From the NCBI RefSeq assembly GCF_003202285.1, contig NZ_MASW01000002.1, positions 434,001 to 498,000 on the forward strand: DNA of 64,000 nucleotides, in the 5' to 3' direction. Shown piece by piece: positions 36,321-45,991 of this stretch; the stretch's first letter is position 1; each line of letters starts with the position of its first letter. The DNA comes from Prauserella muralis. GTDB lineage: Bacteria; Actinomycetota; Actinomycetes; Mycobacteriales; Pseudonocardiaceae. The notes beneath the pieces were generated by a model. It searched no databases, was not told the DNA's origin, and was given only the letters and a program-made list of their open reading frames with translations. Made by a program: the position numbers and the translations under genes.

Positions 36321-36399
36321 GTCCGCCACCCTAGCCGTCAATCGTTTGCAATGCTAACGACCTGGAGTGACTCCAGCCGCCGGTCCCGGCGCGCGCCGG

Positions 36400-37059
36400 T
36401 CAGGGGATGGGCTGGCCGGGCTTGACGCGCGGCTTCGGCATGCGCAGCTTGCGGACCTGGCTGGCCCGGACGAAGGCGTACCAGCCGATCGAGACGCCGC
36501 GGACGTTCTCGTCCGGGAAACGCTGCCGCACGAGCTTGGTGATGCGGCGGCCGTTGAGGAAACCCTCGACCAGCATGCCGAGCAGGAAAACGGTGGTCAC
36601 CAGCGTGCCGTACTGCTGGAACTCCGGCACCGGGACCAGCAGCGTCACGAACACCAGGATCGCCAGGGGCATGAACAGCCCGAGGATGTTGCGCCGGGAG
36701 TCCACGAGGTCGCGCACGTAGGCCTTCACCGGCCCGCGGTCACGCGGCAGCAGGTAACGCTCGTCACCGGCCATCATGCGCTCGCGGCGCTCCCTGGCGG
36801 CCGCCCTGCGCTCCTCCTTGCTCACCGGGTTCTGCTTGCGCAACTCCCGGTTGCGCTTGATGGCCTCGCGCGTGGTGCGCGGCGGCGGCGCCACCGGGCC
36901 CCTGCGCTTGCCCTCGGCCTCCCGGCGGCGCGGCGTGGCCCGGCCTTTACCTGGGGTGTAGCCCCTCGGGCGGTGAGATTCGGCAGCCGAGTCGGCGTCG
37001 ACGGTGTCGGCCTCGGCGACATCGGCATCATCGGAACTGTTACGGCGCAGGAACCTCAC
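36400..37059 (-). CDS. DUF3043 domain membrane protein
   Basis: 219 residues. The N-terminal 90 residues are charged and disordered (RPRGYTPGKGRATPRRREAE), then two adjacent membrane helices (LFMPLAILVFVTLLVPVPEF and YGTLVTTVFLLGMLVEGFLN) and a cytoplasmic tail with RRITKLVRQRFPDENVRGVS. Typical for the actinobacterial DUF3043 family (Rv2206 in mycobacteria). Function unknown. Divergent from the ErpA-type gene. Confidence 0.9.
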   Translation of the reverse strand: MRFLRRNSSDDADVAEADTVDADSAAESHRPRGYTPGKGRATPRRREAEGKRRGPVAPPPRTTREAIKRNRELRKQNPVSKEERRAAARERRERMMAGDERYLLPRDRGPVKAYVRDLVDSRRNILGLFMPLAILVFVTLLVPVPEFQQYGTLVTTVFLLGMLVEGFLNGRRITKLVRQRFPDENVRGVSIGWYAFVRASQVRKLRMPKPRVKPGQPIP

Positions 37060-37197
37060 CGCACCAGGGTATTGCAGGCCGCACTGCTGATGTTCAGCCG
37101 GTCCGGATGTGTGTCACCATGGAAGGCAGGGAACAGAACGGGAGCTGGGCTTGTTGCTACCAGTACCCGCCCTGCAGACAGACCTTGAGGGAGTGTC

Positions 37198-37575
37198 ATG
37201 ACGACCGCTGAGCAGACCGGCAACACCACGGCCGACGCCGGTGAGGCCACGCACGGCGTCACGCTGACCGACGCCGCCGCGGCCAAGGCCAAGGCGCTGC
37301 TCGACCAGGAGGGCCGCGATGACATGCACCTGCGCATCGCCGTCCAGCCCGGCGGCTGTGCCGGCCTCCGCTACCAGCTGTTCTTCGACGAGCGCACGCT
37401 CGACGGCGACCTGTTCCGGGAGTTCAACGGCCTGCGCGTGGCCGTCGACCGGATGAGCGCCCCCTACGTGCAGGGCGCCGAGATCGACTTCGTCGACACC
37501 ATCGAGAAGCAGGGCTTCACCATCGACAACCCCAACGCCGGTGGTTCCTGCGCCTGCGGTGACTCGTTCCACTGA
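37198..37575 (+). CDS. erpA: Iron-sulfur cluster insertion protein, A-type (ErpA/IscA/HesB)
   Basis: Carrier that delivers Fe-S clusters to apoproteins, for example LipA or respiratory proteins. 125 residues, including a 15-residue N-terminal extension. Conserved cysteines: GGCAGLRYQ and the C-terminal GGSCACGDSFH. LTDAAAAKAKALLDQEG precedes. Starts at ATG 37198 after GAGGGAG-like sequence. Its transcript ends at the strong hairpin at 37602. Confidence 0.94.
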   Translation: MTTAEQTGNTTADAGEATHGVTLTDAAAAKAKALLDQEGRDDMHLRIAVQPGGCAGLRYQLFFDERTLDGDLFREFNGLRVAVDRMSAPYVQGAEIDFVDTIEKQGFTIDNPNAGGSCACGDSFH

Positions 37576-37601
37576 GTCCGCGGACCCCAGCGTAGAGAGC
37601 A

Positions 37602-37639
37602 CACAGGGGGCGCGATCGCCATTGATCGCGCCCCCTGTG
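37602..37639. terminator. Bidirectional terminator between erpA and a small gene
   Basis: Perfect 16-bp inverted repeat: CACAGGGGGCGCGATC (37602-37617) and its complement (37624-37639), with a six-base loop. It separates the convergent erpA and 37651-37815 genes. Confidence 0.85.
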
Positions 37640-37650
37640 AGTTCGCGGGG

Positions 37651-38897
<1,247 letters not shown>

Positions 38898-38910
38898 CCC
38901 TTCGCCGGGG

Positions 38911-39001
38911 CAAGTTCCCCAATGCGGCATTCGCTCCACTGGATGGACCGAATGCCACATTCGCTCCATCCAGTGGAACAAATGTGGCATTGGGGAGCTT
39001 G
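38911..39001. repeat. Palindromic intergenic repeat, family B copy 2
   Basis: Outer arms CAAGTTCCCCAATGCGGCAT (plus T, 38911-38931) and AATGTGGCATTGGGGAGCTT (plus G, 38981-39001), inner perfect arms TCCACTGGATGGA (38935-38947) and TCCATCCAGTGGA (38965-38977), with a third AATGCCACATT in the loop. About 91 bases forming a long nested hairpin. It shares the AATGCSRCATTGGGG arms with 24645-24727. Confidence 0.85.
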
Positions 39002-39084
39002 CGGCGACCCGGTATTTCAGTTGCGCGTAACGAACTCGGTTCTCGTGCGACTCGCTTCCGGCCAGGGGAGCGAGGAGTGACATC

Positions 39085-40467
39085 ATGACCGGCAACCTGC
39101 TCGAACCCACGTCGGTGTCGGCGCTGTCCGAACGGTTCACGGGCCGCCTCGTCACGCGGGCCGACGCCGACTACGAGGACGTGCGCAGCGTCTTCAACGC
39201 GATGCTCACGGCCCGCCCGCAGGTCATCGCCCAGTGCGCGGACCCGCGCGACGTCGCGGCGGCGATCGAGTTCGCCCGTGCCAACGGCCTGGAGATCGCC
39301 GTGCGCAGCGGCGGCCACAGCGTCGCGGGGTCCTGCCTGACCGACGGTGGGCTCGTCATCGACACCCGGCCGATGAGCGAGGTCACGGTCGACCCCGCGC
39401 TGAGCATCGCGCGCGTCGGCGGCGGTGCGTCGTGGGGCGACTTCGACAGGGCCACGCAGCCGTTCGGGCTGGCGACCACCGGCGGGCGGGTGTCCACCAC
39501 GGGTGTCGCCGGGCTGACCCTCGGCGGCGGATCCGGCTGGATCGAACGCAAGTTCGGCCTCTCCTGCGACAACCTGCTCTCGGTGGAACTGGTGACCGCC
39601 GACGGCCGCGAGGTCACCGCCAGCGAGGAGGAGAACCCGGAGCTGTTCTGGGCGCTGCACGGCGGCGGGGGCAACTTCGGTGTGGCCACGGCGCTGACGT
39701 TCCGGCTGCACCGGCTGCCGGAGTTCTCGATGGCCCTGCTGCTGTGGCCCGCCGACGAGGGCCGCGCCGTGGCCGGTGTCTACCGGGACCTTCTCGCAGG
39801 CGCGCCGGACGAGGCCGGCGGCGGACTGCTCTACCTCACCGGACCGCCCGAGGAGTTCGTGCCCGAGCAGCTCGTCGGCAGGCTGTGCTGCGGCGTCCTG
39901 GTCACCTACGTCGGAGGCGAGGCCGCGCTGCGCGAGTTCATCGCTCCGCTGCTGGCCACCGGCCCACGTGGCCAGGTCGTCACCGACATCGGCTACGCCG
40001 ACCTGCAGTGCATGCTCGACGATCCGCCCGGCTACCGGAACTACTGGTCGGACGAGAACCTGCGCGCGCTGCCCGACGAGGCACTCGACCGCTTCTGTGA
40101 GCGGGCCGCCGACATGGTGGTGCCGTCACCGTCGCAGCACGCGCTGCTGCCCTGGGGCGGCGCGGTCGCCCGCGGCGCCGACTGGCCCGGCTTCGACCGG
40201 CGCACGACGTGGGCCGTGCACCCGCTCGGCCTGTGGGAGGACCCCGCCGACGACGACCGCGCCATCGCCTGGGCCCGCAACCTGCGTGCCGACATGCGCC
40301 CGTGGGCGGCCGGCGACGTCTACCTCAACTTCATCGGTGACGAGGGGACCGACCGGGTCATCGCCGGGTACGGCGAGCAGAACTACGGCAGGCTCGCACG
40401 GGTCAAGGCCGAGTTCGACCCGGACAACGTGTTCCACCGGTGGCACAACGTGCTGCCCGCACGGTGA
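39085..40467 (+). CDS. FAD-binding oxidoreductase, PCMH/BBE family
   Basis: Berberine-bridge-type flavoenzyme, 460 residues. VRSGGHSVAGSC near 75 contains the His that usually carries covalent FAD; GGGASWGDFD, GGRVSTTGVAGLTLGGGSGW and FGLSCDNLLSVELVTADG follow. GGGGNFGVATALTFRLH and the C-terminal BBE segment NYGRLARVKAEFDPDNVFH are typical. The predicted substrate is a sugar, alcohol or aromatic metabolite; not determinable. It is convergent with asnB, and an insertion relative to the mycobacterial order. Confidence 0.92.
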   Translation: MTGNLLEPTSVSALSERFTGRLVTRADADYEDVRSVFNAMLTARPQVIAQCADPRDVAAAIEFARANGLEIAVRSGGHSVAGSCLTDGGLVIDTRPMSEVTVDPALSIARVGGGASWGDFDRATQPFGLATTGGRVSTTGVAGLTLGGGSGWIERKFGLSCDNLLSVELVTADGREVTASEEENPELFWALHGGGGNFGVATALTFRLHRLPEFSMALLLWPADEGRAVAGVYRDLLAGAPDEAGGGLLYLTGPPEEFVPEQLVGRLCCGVLVTYVGGEAALREFIAPLLATGPRGQVVTDIGYADLQCMLDDPPGYRNYWSDENLRALPDEALDRFCERAADMVVPSPSQHALLPWGGAVARGADWPGFDRRTTWAVHPLGLWEDPADDDRAIAWARNLRADMRPWAAGDVYLNFIGDEGTDRVIAGYGEQNYGRLARVKAEFDPDNVFHRWHNVLPAR

Positions 40468-40476
40468 GGCACGACC

Positions 40477-42405
40477 TCAGAGCTTCACCGGGTACTGCGG
40501 CTCGGGGATCTCGGGCTTGATCCGGCCCTCCACGAAGATGCCGTGCCACAGCATGAACAGCAGCAGCGCCCACAGGCGCCTGCTGTGGTCCACCGTGCCC
40601 GCCTTGTGCTCGTCCAGCATCGCCTGCACGGCCGCCTTGTCGAGCAGGTCGCCCGTCTGCGAGTCGGCGATGATGCCGCGCGCCCAGTCGTACATCTCGT
40701 CGCGCAGCCAGACCCTGATCGGCACCGGGAAGCCGAGCTTGCGGCGGTTGAGCACATGGGCGGGCACGATGCCGTCCAGGGCCCGGCGCAGGGCGAACTT
40801 CGTGGTCTCCCTGGTGATCTTCTGGTCGAGCGGGATGCCGGCGGCCACCCGGAACACCTCGGGGTCCAGAAACGGCACCCGCAGCTCCAGCGAGTTGGCC
40901 ATCGTCACCTTGTCGGCCTTGACCAGGATGTCGCCGCGCAGCCAGGTGAACAGGTCCACGTGCTGCATGCGGGCCACCGGGTCCCAGCCCTGCGAGATGC
41001 GGTACCAGGGCTCGGTGACGTCGCGGTGGCCGACGCCCTCCCGGAACGTGCGCAGCACGCCCCTGAGCTGGTCGTCGCGGAAGATGCGGGCGTTGCCGTA
41101 GTAGCGCTCCTCCAGCGACAGCGCGCCCCGCCGCAGCAGGTCCTTGCCCCGCGTGCCCTCCGGGATCATCGTGGACACCTTGCCGAGCAGCCTGCGCACG
41201 GCGCCGGGCACCCTCTCGAACGGCGCGAGCGACAGCGGCTCCTTGTAGATCGTGTAGCCGCCGAACAGCTCGTCCGAGCCCTCCCCGGAGAGCACCACCT
41301 TGACGTGCTTGCGCGCCTCGCGGGCGATGAACCACAGCGGCACCAGCGCCGGATCGGCGACAGGGTCGTCGAGGTACCACACGATCAGCGGGAGTGTGTC
41401 CATCATCTCGTCGGCGGACACGGTGCGCACCACGTGCTTGACCCCGATCGCCGCCGCCGACTCGGCCGCGACGTCCACCTCGGAGTAGCCCTGGCGCTCG
41501 AAGCCGGTGGTGAACGTGATCAGGTTCGGGTTGTGCTCCCTGGCCAGCGCGGCGATGGCGGTGGAGTCGATGCCGCCGGACAGGAACGCGCCCACGGTGA
41601 CGTCGGCGCGCATGTGCTTGGCCACCGAGTCGCGCATGACCTCGGCGATCTCCTCGTGCAGCGCCGCGACCTCGGCGGCGCCGCTGACCGGCCGGGAGGT
41701 GAACTCGGGGGAGAAGTAGCGCTCGGTCTTCAGCTCGCCGCCGGGCGCCACCGTGAACGAGGTGCCCGACTCGATGCGCCGGATGCCCCGGTGCAGCGAC
41801 TCCGGCTCCGGCACGTACTGCAGCACGAGGTAGTGCTGGAGGGCGGTGCGGTCCAGCTCCTCGGTCACGCCGAGGGCGCCGGAGAGGTCGAGCAGGCTCT
41901 TCTTCTCGCTGGCGAAGGCGACACCGCCGGGGCCGGAGGAGTAGTACAGCGGCTTGATTCCGAACGGGTCCCGCGCACCGAAGACGACCTTGCGCTCGGA
42001 ATCCCAGATCAGGAACGCGAACATCCCCCGCAGCCTGCCCACCGCTGCCGGGCCGAGATGGTGGTAGGCGGCGACGATGGCCTCCGTGTCGCCCTCTGTG
42101 GCGAACGTCGCACCGAACTCGCGCGCGAGCTCGCTGCGCAGCTCGAGATAGTTGTAGATCTCGCCGTTGAAGTTGATCGTGTAGCGCTGCGGGTTGTCGG
42201 CCGGGCCCCAGGTCAGCGGCTGGTGGGAGTGGTCGACGTCGATGATGGCCAGGCGGTTGAAGCCGTACACGACCTCGCCGTCGGCCCAGGTGTCCGTCTC
42301 GTCGGGGCCGCGATGCCGCTGGCAGCGCAGCGCCTGGCCGACAGCCGCCCTGGCGTTCGCCGCGTCGTTCTCACTGGCACAGACCAGTCCAAGCAGGCCG
42401 CACAC
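40477..42405 (-). CDS. asnB: Asparagine synthase (glutamine-hydrolysing)
   Basis: Makes asparagine from aspartate, glutamine and ATP. 642 residues, normal for the actinobacterial type. The N-terminal glutaminase begins with Cys2 (MCGLLGLVCASEND); RHRGPDETDTW and NFNGEIYNYLELR follow. The synthetase PP-loop is GAFLSGGIDSTAIAALAREH near 250, with GEGSDELFGGYTIYKEPL later. Matches Rv2201 next to ctaC. Divergent from ctaC across 169 bases. In mycobacteria the homologue amidates cell-wall diaminopimelate; that alternative cannot be excluded from sequence. Confidence 0.95.
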   Translation of the reverse strand: MCGLLGLVCASENDAANARAAVGQALRCQRHRGPDETDTWADGEVVYGFNRLAIIDVDHSHQPLTWGPADNPQRYTINFNGEIYNYLELRSELAREFGATFATEGDTEAIVAAYHHLGPAAVGRLRGMFAFLIWDSERKVVFGARDPFGIKPLYYSSGPGGVAFASEKKSLLDLSGALGVTEELDRTALQHYLVLQYVPEPESLHRGIRRIESGTSFTVAPGGELKTERYFSPEFTSRPVSGAAEVAALHEEIAEVMRDSVAKHMRADVTVGAFLSGGIDSTAIAALAREHNPNLITFTTGFERQGYSEVDVAAESAAAIGVKHVVRTVSADEMMDTLPLIVWYLDDPVADPALVPLWFIAREARKHVKVVLSGEGSDELFGGYTIYKEPLSLAPFERVPGAVRRLLGKVSTMIPEGTRGKDLLRRGALSLEERYYGNARIFRDDQLRGVLRTFREGVGHRDVTEPWYRISQGWDPVARMQHVDLFTWLRGDILVKADKVTMANSLELRVPFLDPEVFRVAAGIPLDQKITRETTKFALRRALDGIVPAHVLNRRKLGFPVPIRVWLRDEMYDWARGIIADSQTGDLLDKAAVQAMLDEHKAGTVDHSRRLWALLLFMLWHGIFVEGRIKPEIPEPQYPVKL

Positions 42406-42574
42406 GCGTCCTCACACACCCTTTTCGTCAGCACCGGCGTTCGAAGTCGCCAGTATGCCGGGGCGCGCCGGCCGCCCGGAGCCCCGGGTGGGCGGCATAC
42501 CCCTTGGACAGCGAGGCTCCGTATCTCGGCTAGGCTCCCGCTGAAAGAAAGATCGGGCGAGGAGGCATCGCGCA

Positions 42575-43525
42575 GTGGGCGTTACACAGCGCACGCGGGG
42601 GTCACGACCGGGCAGGGTCGCCAAGGTGACCGGGCTCGCCGGGCTGGTCGCCGTGCTGGCGACCGGGTGCTCCGGCAGTGAGGTACTGCGGTTCGGCTGG
42701 CCGGAGGGCGTCACGCCGGAATCCGAGCACATGCGCACACTGTGGACGTGGTCCGTGATCGCGGCGCTGGTCGTCGGCGTGGTCGTCTGGGGCCTGATCT
42801 TCTGGAGCGTCGCCTTCCACCGCAAGAAGAAGGGCACCGTCGAGGCACTGCCCCGGCAGTTCCAGTACAACGTGCCGCTCGAGCTGTTCTGCGTCGTCAT
42901 CCCGGTCGTCATGGTGTGCGTGCTGTTCTTCTTCACCGCCACCACCGAGAGCCGGGTGCTCGCCAAGGAGGCCGACCCGGACGTCGTGGTCGACGTGACC
43001 GCCTTCCAGTGGAACTGGGAGTTCGCCTACCCCGAGGAGGCGAAGACGCCGAACGGCCAGCCGGTGAGCACCGTCGGCAGCTCCACCGAGATCCCGCTGC
43101 TGGTGCTGCCCACCGACCGGACCATCGAGTACCGGCTGCGGTCCACCGACGTGATCCACTCCTTCTGGGTGCCGGAGTTCCACTTCAAGCGCGACGTCTT
43201 CCCGTACCCGGAGAAGAACAACCAGGACAACGTCTTCCAGAACTCCATCGACCGGGAGGGCGCCTTCGTCGGCCGCTGCGCCGAGCTGTGCGGCACCTAC
43301 CACGCGATGATGAACTTCGAGGTGCGGGCGCTGTCGCCGGACAAGTTCGACCGCTACCTGCAGCTGCGGACCCGGATCAACCAGGAGACCGGCCAGCCGA
43401 ACACGGCCGCCGAGGCGCTGCGGATCCTGCAGGGCGAGGGTTGCGACCAGCAGCTGTGCAGCCCGACCGCGACGACGACGAAGCCGTTCGCCACCGACCG
43501 GACGCTGCGCACGGCGTCCGGCTGA
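42575..43525 (+). CDS. ctaC: Cytochrome c oxidase subunit II
   Basis: CuA-bearing subunit of the aa3 oxidase. 316 residues, with a lipoprotein signal (GLVAVLATGCSG, lipobox Cys near 34). Two membrane helices follow (WSVIAALVVGVVVWGLIFWS and ELFCVVIPVVMVCVLFFFTA), then the extracellular cupredoxin domain with QWNWEFAYP and CAELCGTYHAMM, the CuA ligands. GTG start after GAGGAGG. Followed by ctaF 76 bases later; subunit I is not in the window. Confidence 0.97.
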   Translation: MGVTQRTRGSRPGRVAKVTGLAGLVAVLATGCSGSEVLRFGWPEGVTPESEHMRTLWTWSVIAALVVGVVVWGLIFWSVAFHRKKKGTVEALPRQFQYNVPLELFCVVIPVVMVCVLFFFTATTESRVLAKEADPDVVVDVTAFQWNWEFAYPEEAKTPNGQPVSTVGSSTEIPLLVLPTDRTIEYRLRSTDVIHSFWVPEFHFKRDVFPYPEKNNQDNVFQNSIDREGAFVGRCAELCGTYHAMMNFEVRALSPDKFDRYLQLRTRINQETGQPNTAAEALRILQGEGCDQQLCSPTATTTKPFATDRTLRTASG

Positions 43526-43556
43526 GCGGCAGGCCCACACGCCGCGGACAGTATTC

Positions 43557-44924
43557 TCAAGCGAGCCGACGTAAGTCACAGACACTGGTAAGGACAGGTC
43601 CATGAAGGTCGAAGCCCGGCTGTTCGACATCGTCACGGCCTTTGCGTTCGTCGTCGCGATCGTCTACGCGGTGATGACCGGCTACATGACCGACGACGGT
43701 GTCGAGCCGATCGGCACGGTGGCGCTGATCCTCACCGGTGCGCTGGCGCTGCTCGTCGGCAGCTACTTCCGCTTCATCGCCCGCCGCATCGAGCCGAGGC
43801 CCGAGGACAACGAGGAGGCCGAGATCAGCGACGGCGCCGGTGAGCTGGGCTTCTTCAGCCCCGGCAGCTACTGGCCGGTGGCGCTCGCCGCCTGCGCCGC
43901 CATCGCCGGTGTCGCGCTCGCGTTCTTCCAGGTGTGGCTGCTGGTCCTGGCCATCGCCGCGCTGCTCATCGCCATCGGCGGCCTGGTCTTCGAGTACCAC
44001 ACCGGGCCGAGCCACCACTGAGCCCCGGCCGGTCCGCGACCGGCCGGGCGTCATCGCCGCGACGAGGATCGCCGCCATCCCGACGGCCTCGGCGACCGTC
44101 ACCCGGTGGCCGTAGGCGAGCACGTCCGTCACCACGGCCACCACCGGGTACACGTAGGACAGCAGCGCCACGGTCGCGGTCGGCAGCCTGCCGATGCTGC
44201 CGTACATCAGCACGTACATCACCGCGGTGTGCACCGCGCCCAGCAGGACCAGCCAGAGCAGCCCTCCCGTCGACGACGGCAGCGGCGTGATCGTCAACGC
44301 GGGCGCGAGCACCACGGCGCCGATGCCGAGCTGGATGGCGGCGAGCAGGTGCGGGCGCACGTGGCTGAGCTGCTTGGCGATCAGGGACGCGCCCGCGTAC
44401 AGCACGGCGGCGCCCAGCGCGAGCGCGATGCCACCGATGTGCACGGGCTGCTCCGCGGTGCCGTGCGCGCCGAGCGAGATGAGCGTCACGCCGCCGAACG
44501 CCACGAGCGCCCTGCCGAGGTGGCCACGGGTGAGGCGTTCCCGCAGCAGCAGCGCCGCGAGCCCGACCAGCAGCAACGGCTGCGTGTGGTAGACGACCGT
44601 GCTGACCGAGATCGAGGACAGCGCGTACGAGGCGAACAGCAGCACCCAGTTGCCGACGAGCATCAGCCCGCCGAGCGCGGCGAGGGCGACGTCACGTCTG
44701 CTCAGCCCGATCGCTCCCGGCCGGAGCCAGCCTCGCGCGGCCGACCACAACACGAGCAGCAGCCCGCCCACCAGCGATCGGGCGAACGCGACGGCCGGGG
44801 CCTGCGCGCCGCTCTCCAGCACGACCGCGCCGATCGTGCCGGACAGGGCCATCGCCGAGGTCCACTGCAGCAGGGCGGTGCGGGAGTGGGGGAGCTGGGT
44901 GGTGAGTGCGTTCTGCGTGGTCAT
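43557..44924 (-). CDS. EamA/DMT family transporter with an ORF running antisense through ctaF
   Basis: Drug/metabolite transporter of the EamA family; the recognisable ten-helix protein spans about 44040-44924 (roughly 290 residues). It starts MTTQNALTTQLPHSRTALLQ and shows FARSLVGGLLLVLWSAARGW, SISVSTVVYHTQPLLLVGLA and the second EamA repeat to VAEAVGMAAILVAAM. After that the formal frame has no stop until 43557, adding about 165 charged residues antisense to ctaF and crossing the 44024 terminator. The extension looks like a shadow: a TGA one frame away lies at 44051. The gene has perhaps lost its stop, so its true end is uncertain. Confidence 0.7.
   Translation of the reverse strand: MTTQNALTTQLPHSRTALLQWTSAMALSGTIGAVVLESGAQAPAVAFARSLVGGLLLVLWSAARGWLRPGAIGLSRRDVALAALGGLMLVGNWVLLFASYALSSISVSTVVYHTQPLLLVGLAALLLRERLTRGHLGRALVAFGGVTLISLGAHGTAEQPVHIGGIALALGAAVLYAGASLIAKQLSHVRPHLLAAIQLGIGAVVLAPALTITPLPSSTGGLLWLVLLGAVHTAVMYVLMYGSIGRLPTATVALLSYVYPVVAVVTDVLAYGHRVTVAEAVGMAAILVAAMTPGRSRTGRGSVVARPGVVLEDQAADGDEQRGDGQDQQPHLEERERDTGDGGAGGERHRPVAAGAEEAQLTGAVADLGLLVVLGPRLDAAGDEAEVAADEQRQRTGEDQRHRADRLDTVVGHVAGHHRVDDRDDERKGRDDVEQPGFDLHGPVLTSVCDLRRLA
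43602..44021 (+). CDS. ctaF: Cytochrome c oxidase subunit IV (actinobacterial)
   Basis: Small membrane subunit of the actinobacterial aa3 oxidase, 139 residues with four helices. It begins MKVEARLFDIVTAFAFVVAI and has MTDDGVEPIGTVALILTGAL, FRFIARRIEPRPEDNEEAEI, then LGFFSPGSYWPVALAACAAI, all characteristic of the CtaF family. It follows ctaC and precedes a strong hairpin at 44024. The EamA reading frame on the other strand passes completely through it. Confidence 0.96.
   Translation: MKVEARLFDIVTAFAFVVAIVYAVMTGYMTDDGVEPIGTVALILTGALALLVGSYFRFIARRIEPRPEDNEEAEISDGAGELGFFSPGSYWPVALAACAAIAGVALAFFQVWLLVLAIAALLIAIGGLVFEYHTGPSHH
44024..44048. terminator. Bidirectional hairpin between ctaF and the EamA gene
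   Basis: CCCGGCCGGTC - CGC - GACCGGCCGGG, eleven perfect pairs, starting three bases after the ctaF stop. It is placed where both convergent transcripts should end, but lies inside the formal EamA reading frame. Confidence 0.75.
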
Positions 44925-45005
44925 GCGGCCAGCTTCCGCCGAACCGGGACCGCCGACGAGTGTCAGAGATGACAACGATCGCAAAGCTTGTGACATGCTC
45001 GGCAG

Positions 45006-45974
45006 ATGCGGGTCGACAAGGTGGCCGTGGTGGTGGCACACGAGGTGTCGCCGTTCGAACTCGGTGTCGCGTGTGAGGTGTTCGGCACCGACCGCACCGC
45101 CGACGGCATCGCCGGCTGGGAGTTCTCCGTGTGCTCGCCGGGCGGTGCCCCGGTGCGCAGCTGGTCGGGGTTCGAGGTCGGCGGGCTCGCGCCGCTGGCC
45201 GTCGCGGCGTCGGCCGATCTGCTGATCGTGCCCACGTGCGCGCCCCGCAGCGCCCCGCCGCCCGAGCCGGTGCTGGAGACGCTGCGTGCGGCCCGCGAGC
45301 GCGGTGCCTGGGTGGCCGGCTTCTGCGCCGGGGTGTTCTCGCTGGGCTACGCCGGTCTGCTCGACGACCGGCGGTGCACCGTGCACTGGGTCTACGAGCG
45401 GGAGTTCCGGCAGCGGTTCCCGGCGGCGCGGGTGGATGCCAGCGCTCTCTACGCCTCCGACGCGGGCGTCTTCACCAGTGCGGGCACGGTGGCGGCCGTC
45501 GACCTGTGCCTGCACCTGGTGCGGCTGGTGCGCGGAGTGGAGGCCGCGACGGCACTGGCCCGGCGCATGGTGGCCTCACCGCACCGGGCAGGCGGCCAGG
45601 CGCAGTTCGTCCAGGCGCCGGTGCCGGAGGGCGGCGCGTCCGACGACGCGATCATCGCCGAGGTGCTGGAGTGGGTCGAGCGCAGGATCGACCAGCCCGT
45701 CACGGTCGCCGAGCTGGCCAGGCGGGCGGGGTTGGGCCAGCGCTCCTTCCTGCGGCGGTTCGCCGACGCCACCGGCACCACGCCGCATCGCTGGCTCACC
45801 GAGCGCAGGCTGGACCGCGCACAGGGGCTGCTGGAGCAGGGCAGGCTCTCGATCGACGACATCGCACTGGCCTGCGGCTACGCCTCGGCCGCGGCGCTGC
45901 GGCACCAGTTCACGCGGCTGCGTGGCCTGTCACCGAGCGCGTACCGGAAAGCGTTCGCGCACCACAACGGCTGA
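45006..45974 (+). CDS. GlxA family transcriptional regulator (DJ-1/PfpI plus AraC HTH)
   Basis: AraC-type regulator with an N-terminal amidase-like domain, 322 residues. The N-terminal domain has VAVVVAHEVSPFELGVACEV and GAWVAGFCAGVFSLGYAGLL, where Cys is at the DJ-1 nucleophile position. The C-terminal HTH pair is at about 230-315: PVTVAELARRAGLGQRSFLR and IDDIALACGYASAAALRHQF. It is divergent from the EamA transporter, which is its most likely target, although no operator was identified. This pair is an insertion relative to the mycobacterial order. Confidence 0.9.
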   Translation: MRVDKVAVVVAHEVSPFELGVACEVFGTDRTADGIAGWEFSVCSPGGAPVRSWSGFEVGGLAPLAVAASADLLIVPTCAPRSAPPPEPVLETLRAARERGAWVAGFCAGVFSLGYAGLLDDRRCTVHWVYEREFRQRFPAARVDASALYASDAGVFTSAGTVAAVDLCLHLVRLVRGVEAATALARRMVASPHRAGGQAQFVQAPVPEGGASDDAIIAEVLEWVERRIDQPVTVAELARRAGLGQRSFLRRFADATGTTPHRWLTERRLDRAQGLLEQGRLSIDDIALACGYASAAALRHQFTRLRGLSPSAYRKAFAHHNG

Positions 45975-45991
45975 GGGGCGCGCGCCGAAGG

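Noticed and set aside
40543-42681. 712-codon plus-strand frame over asnB
   Set aside because: Antisense shadow of asnB, low-complexity composition.
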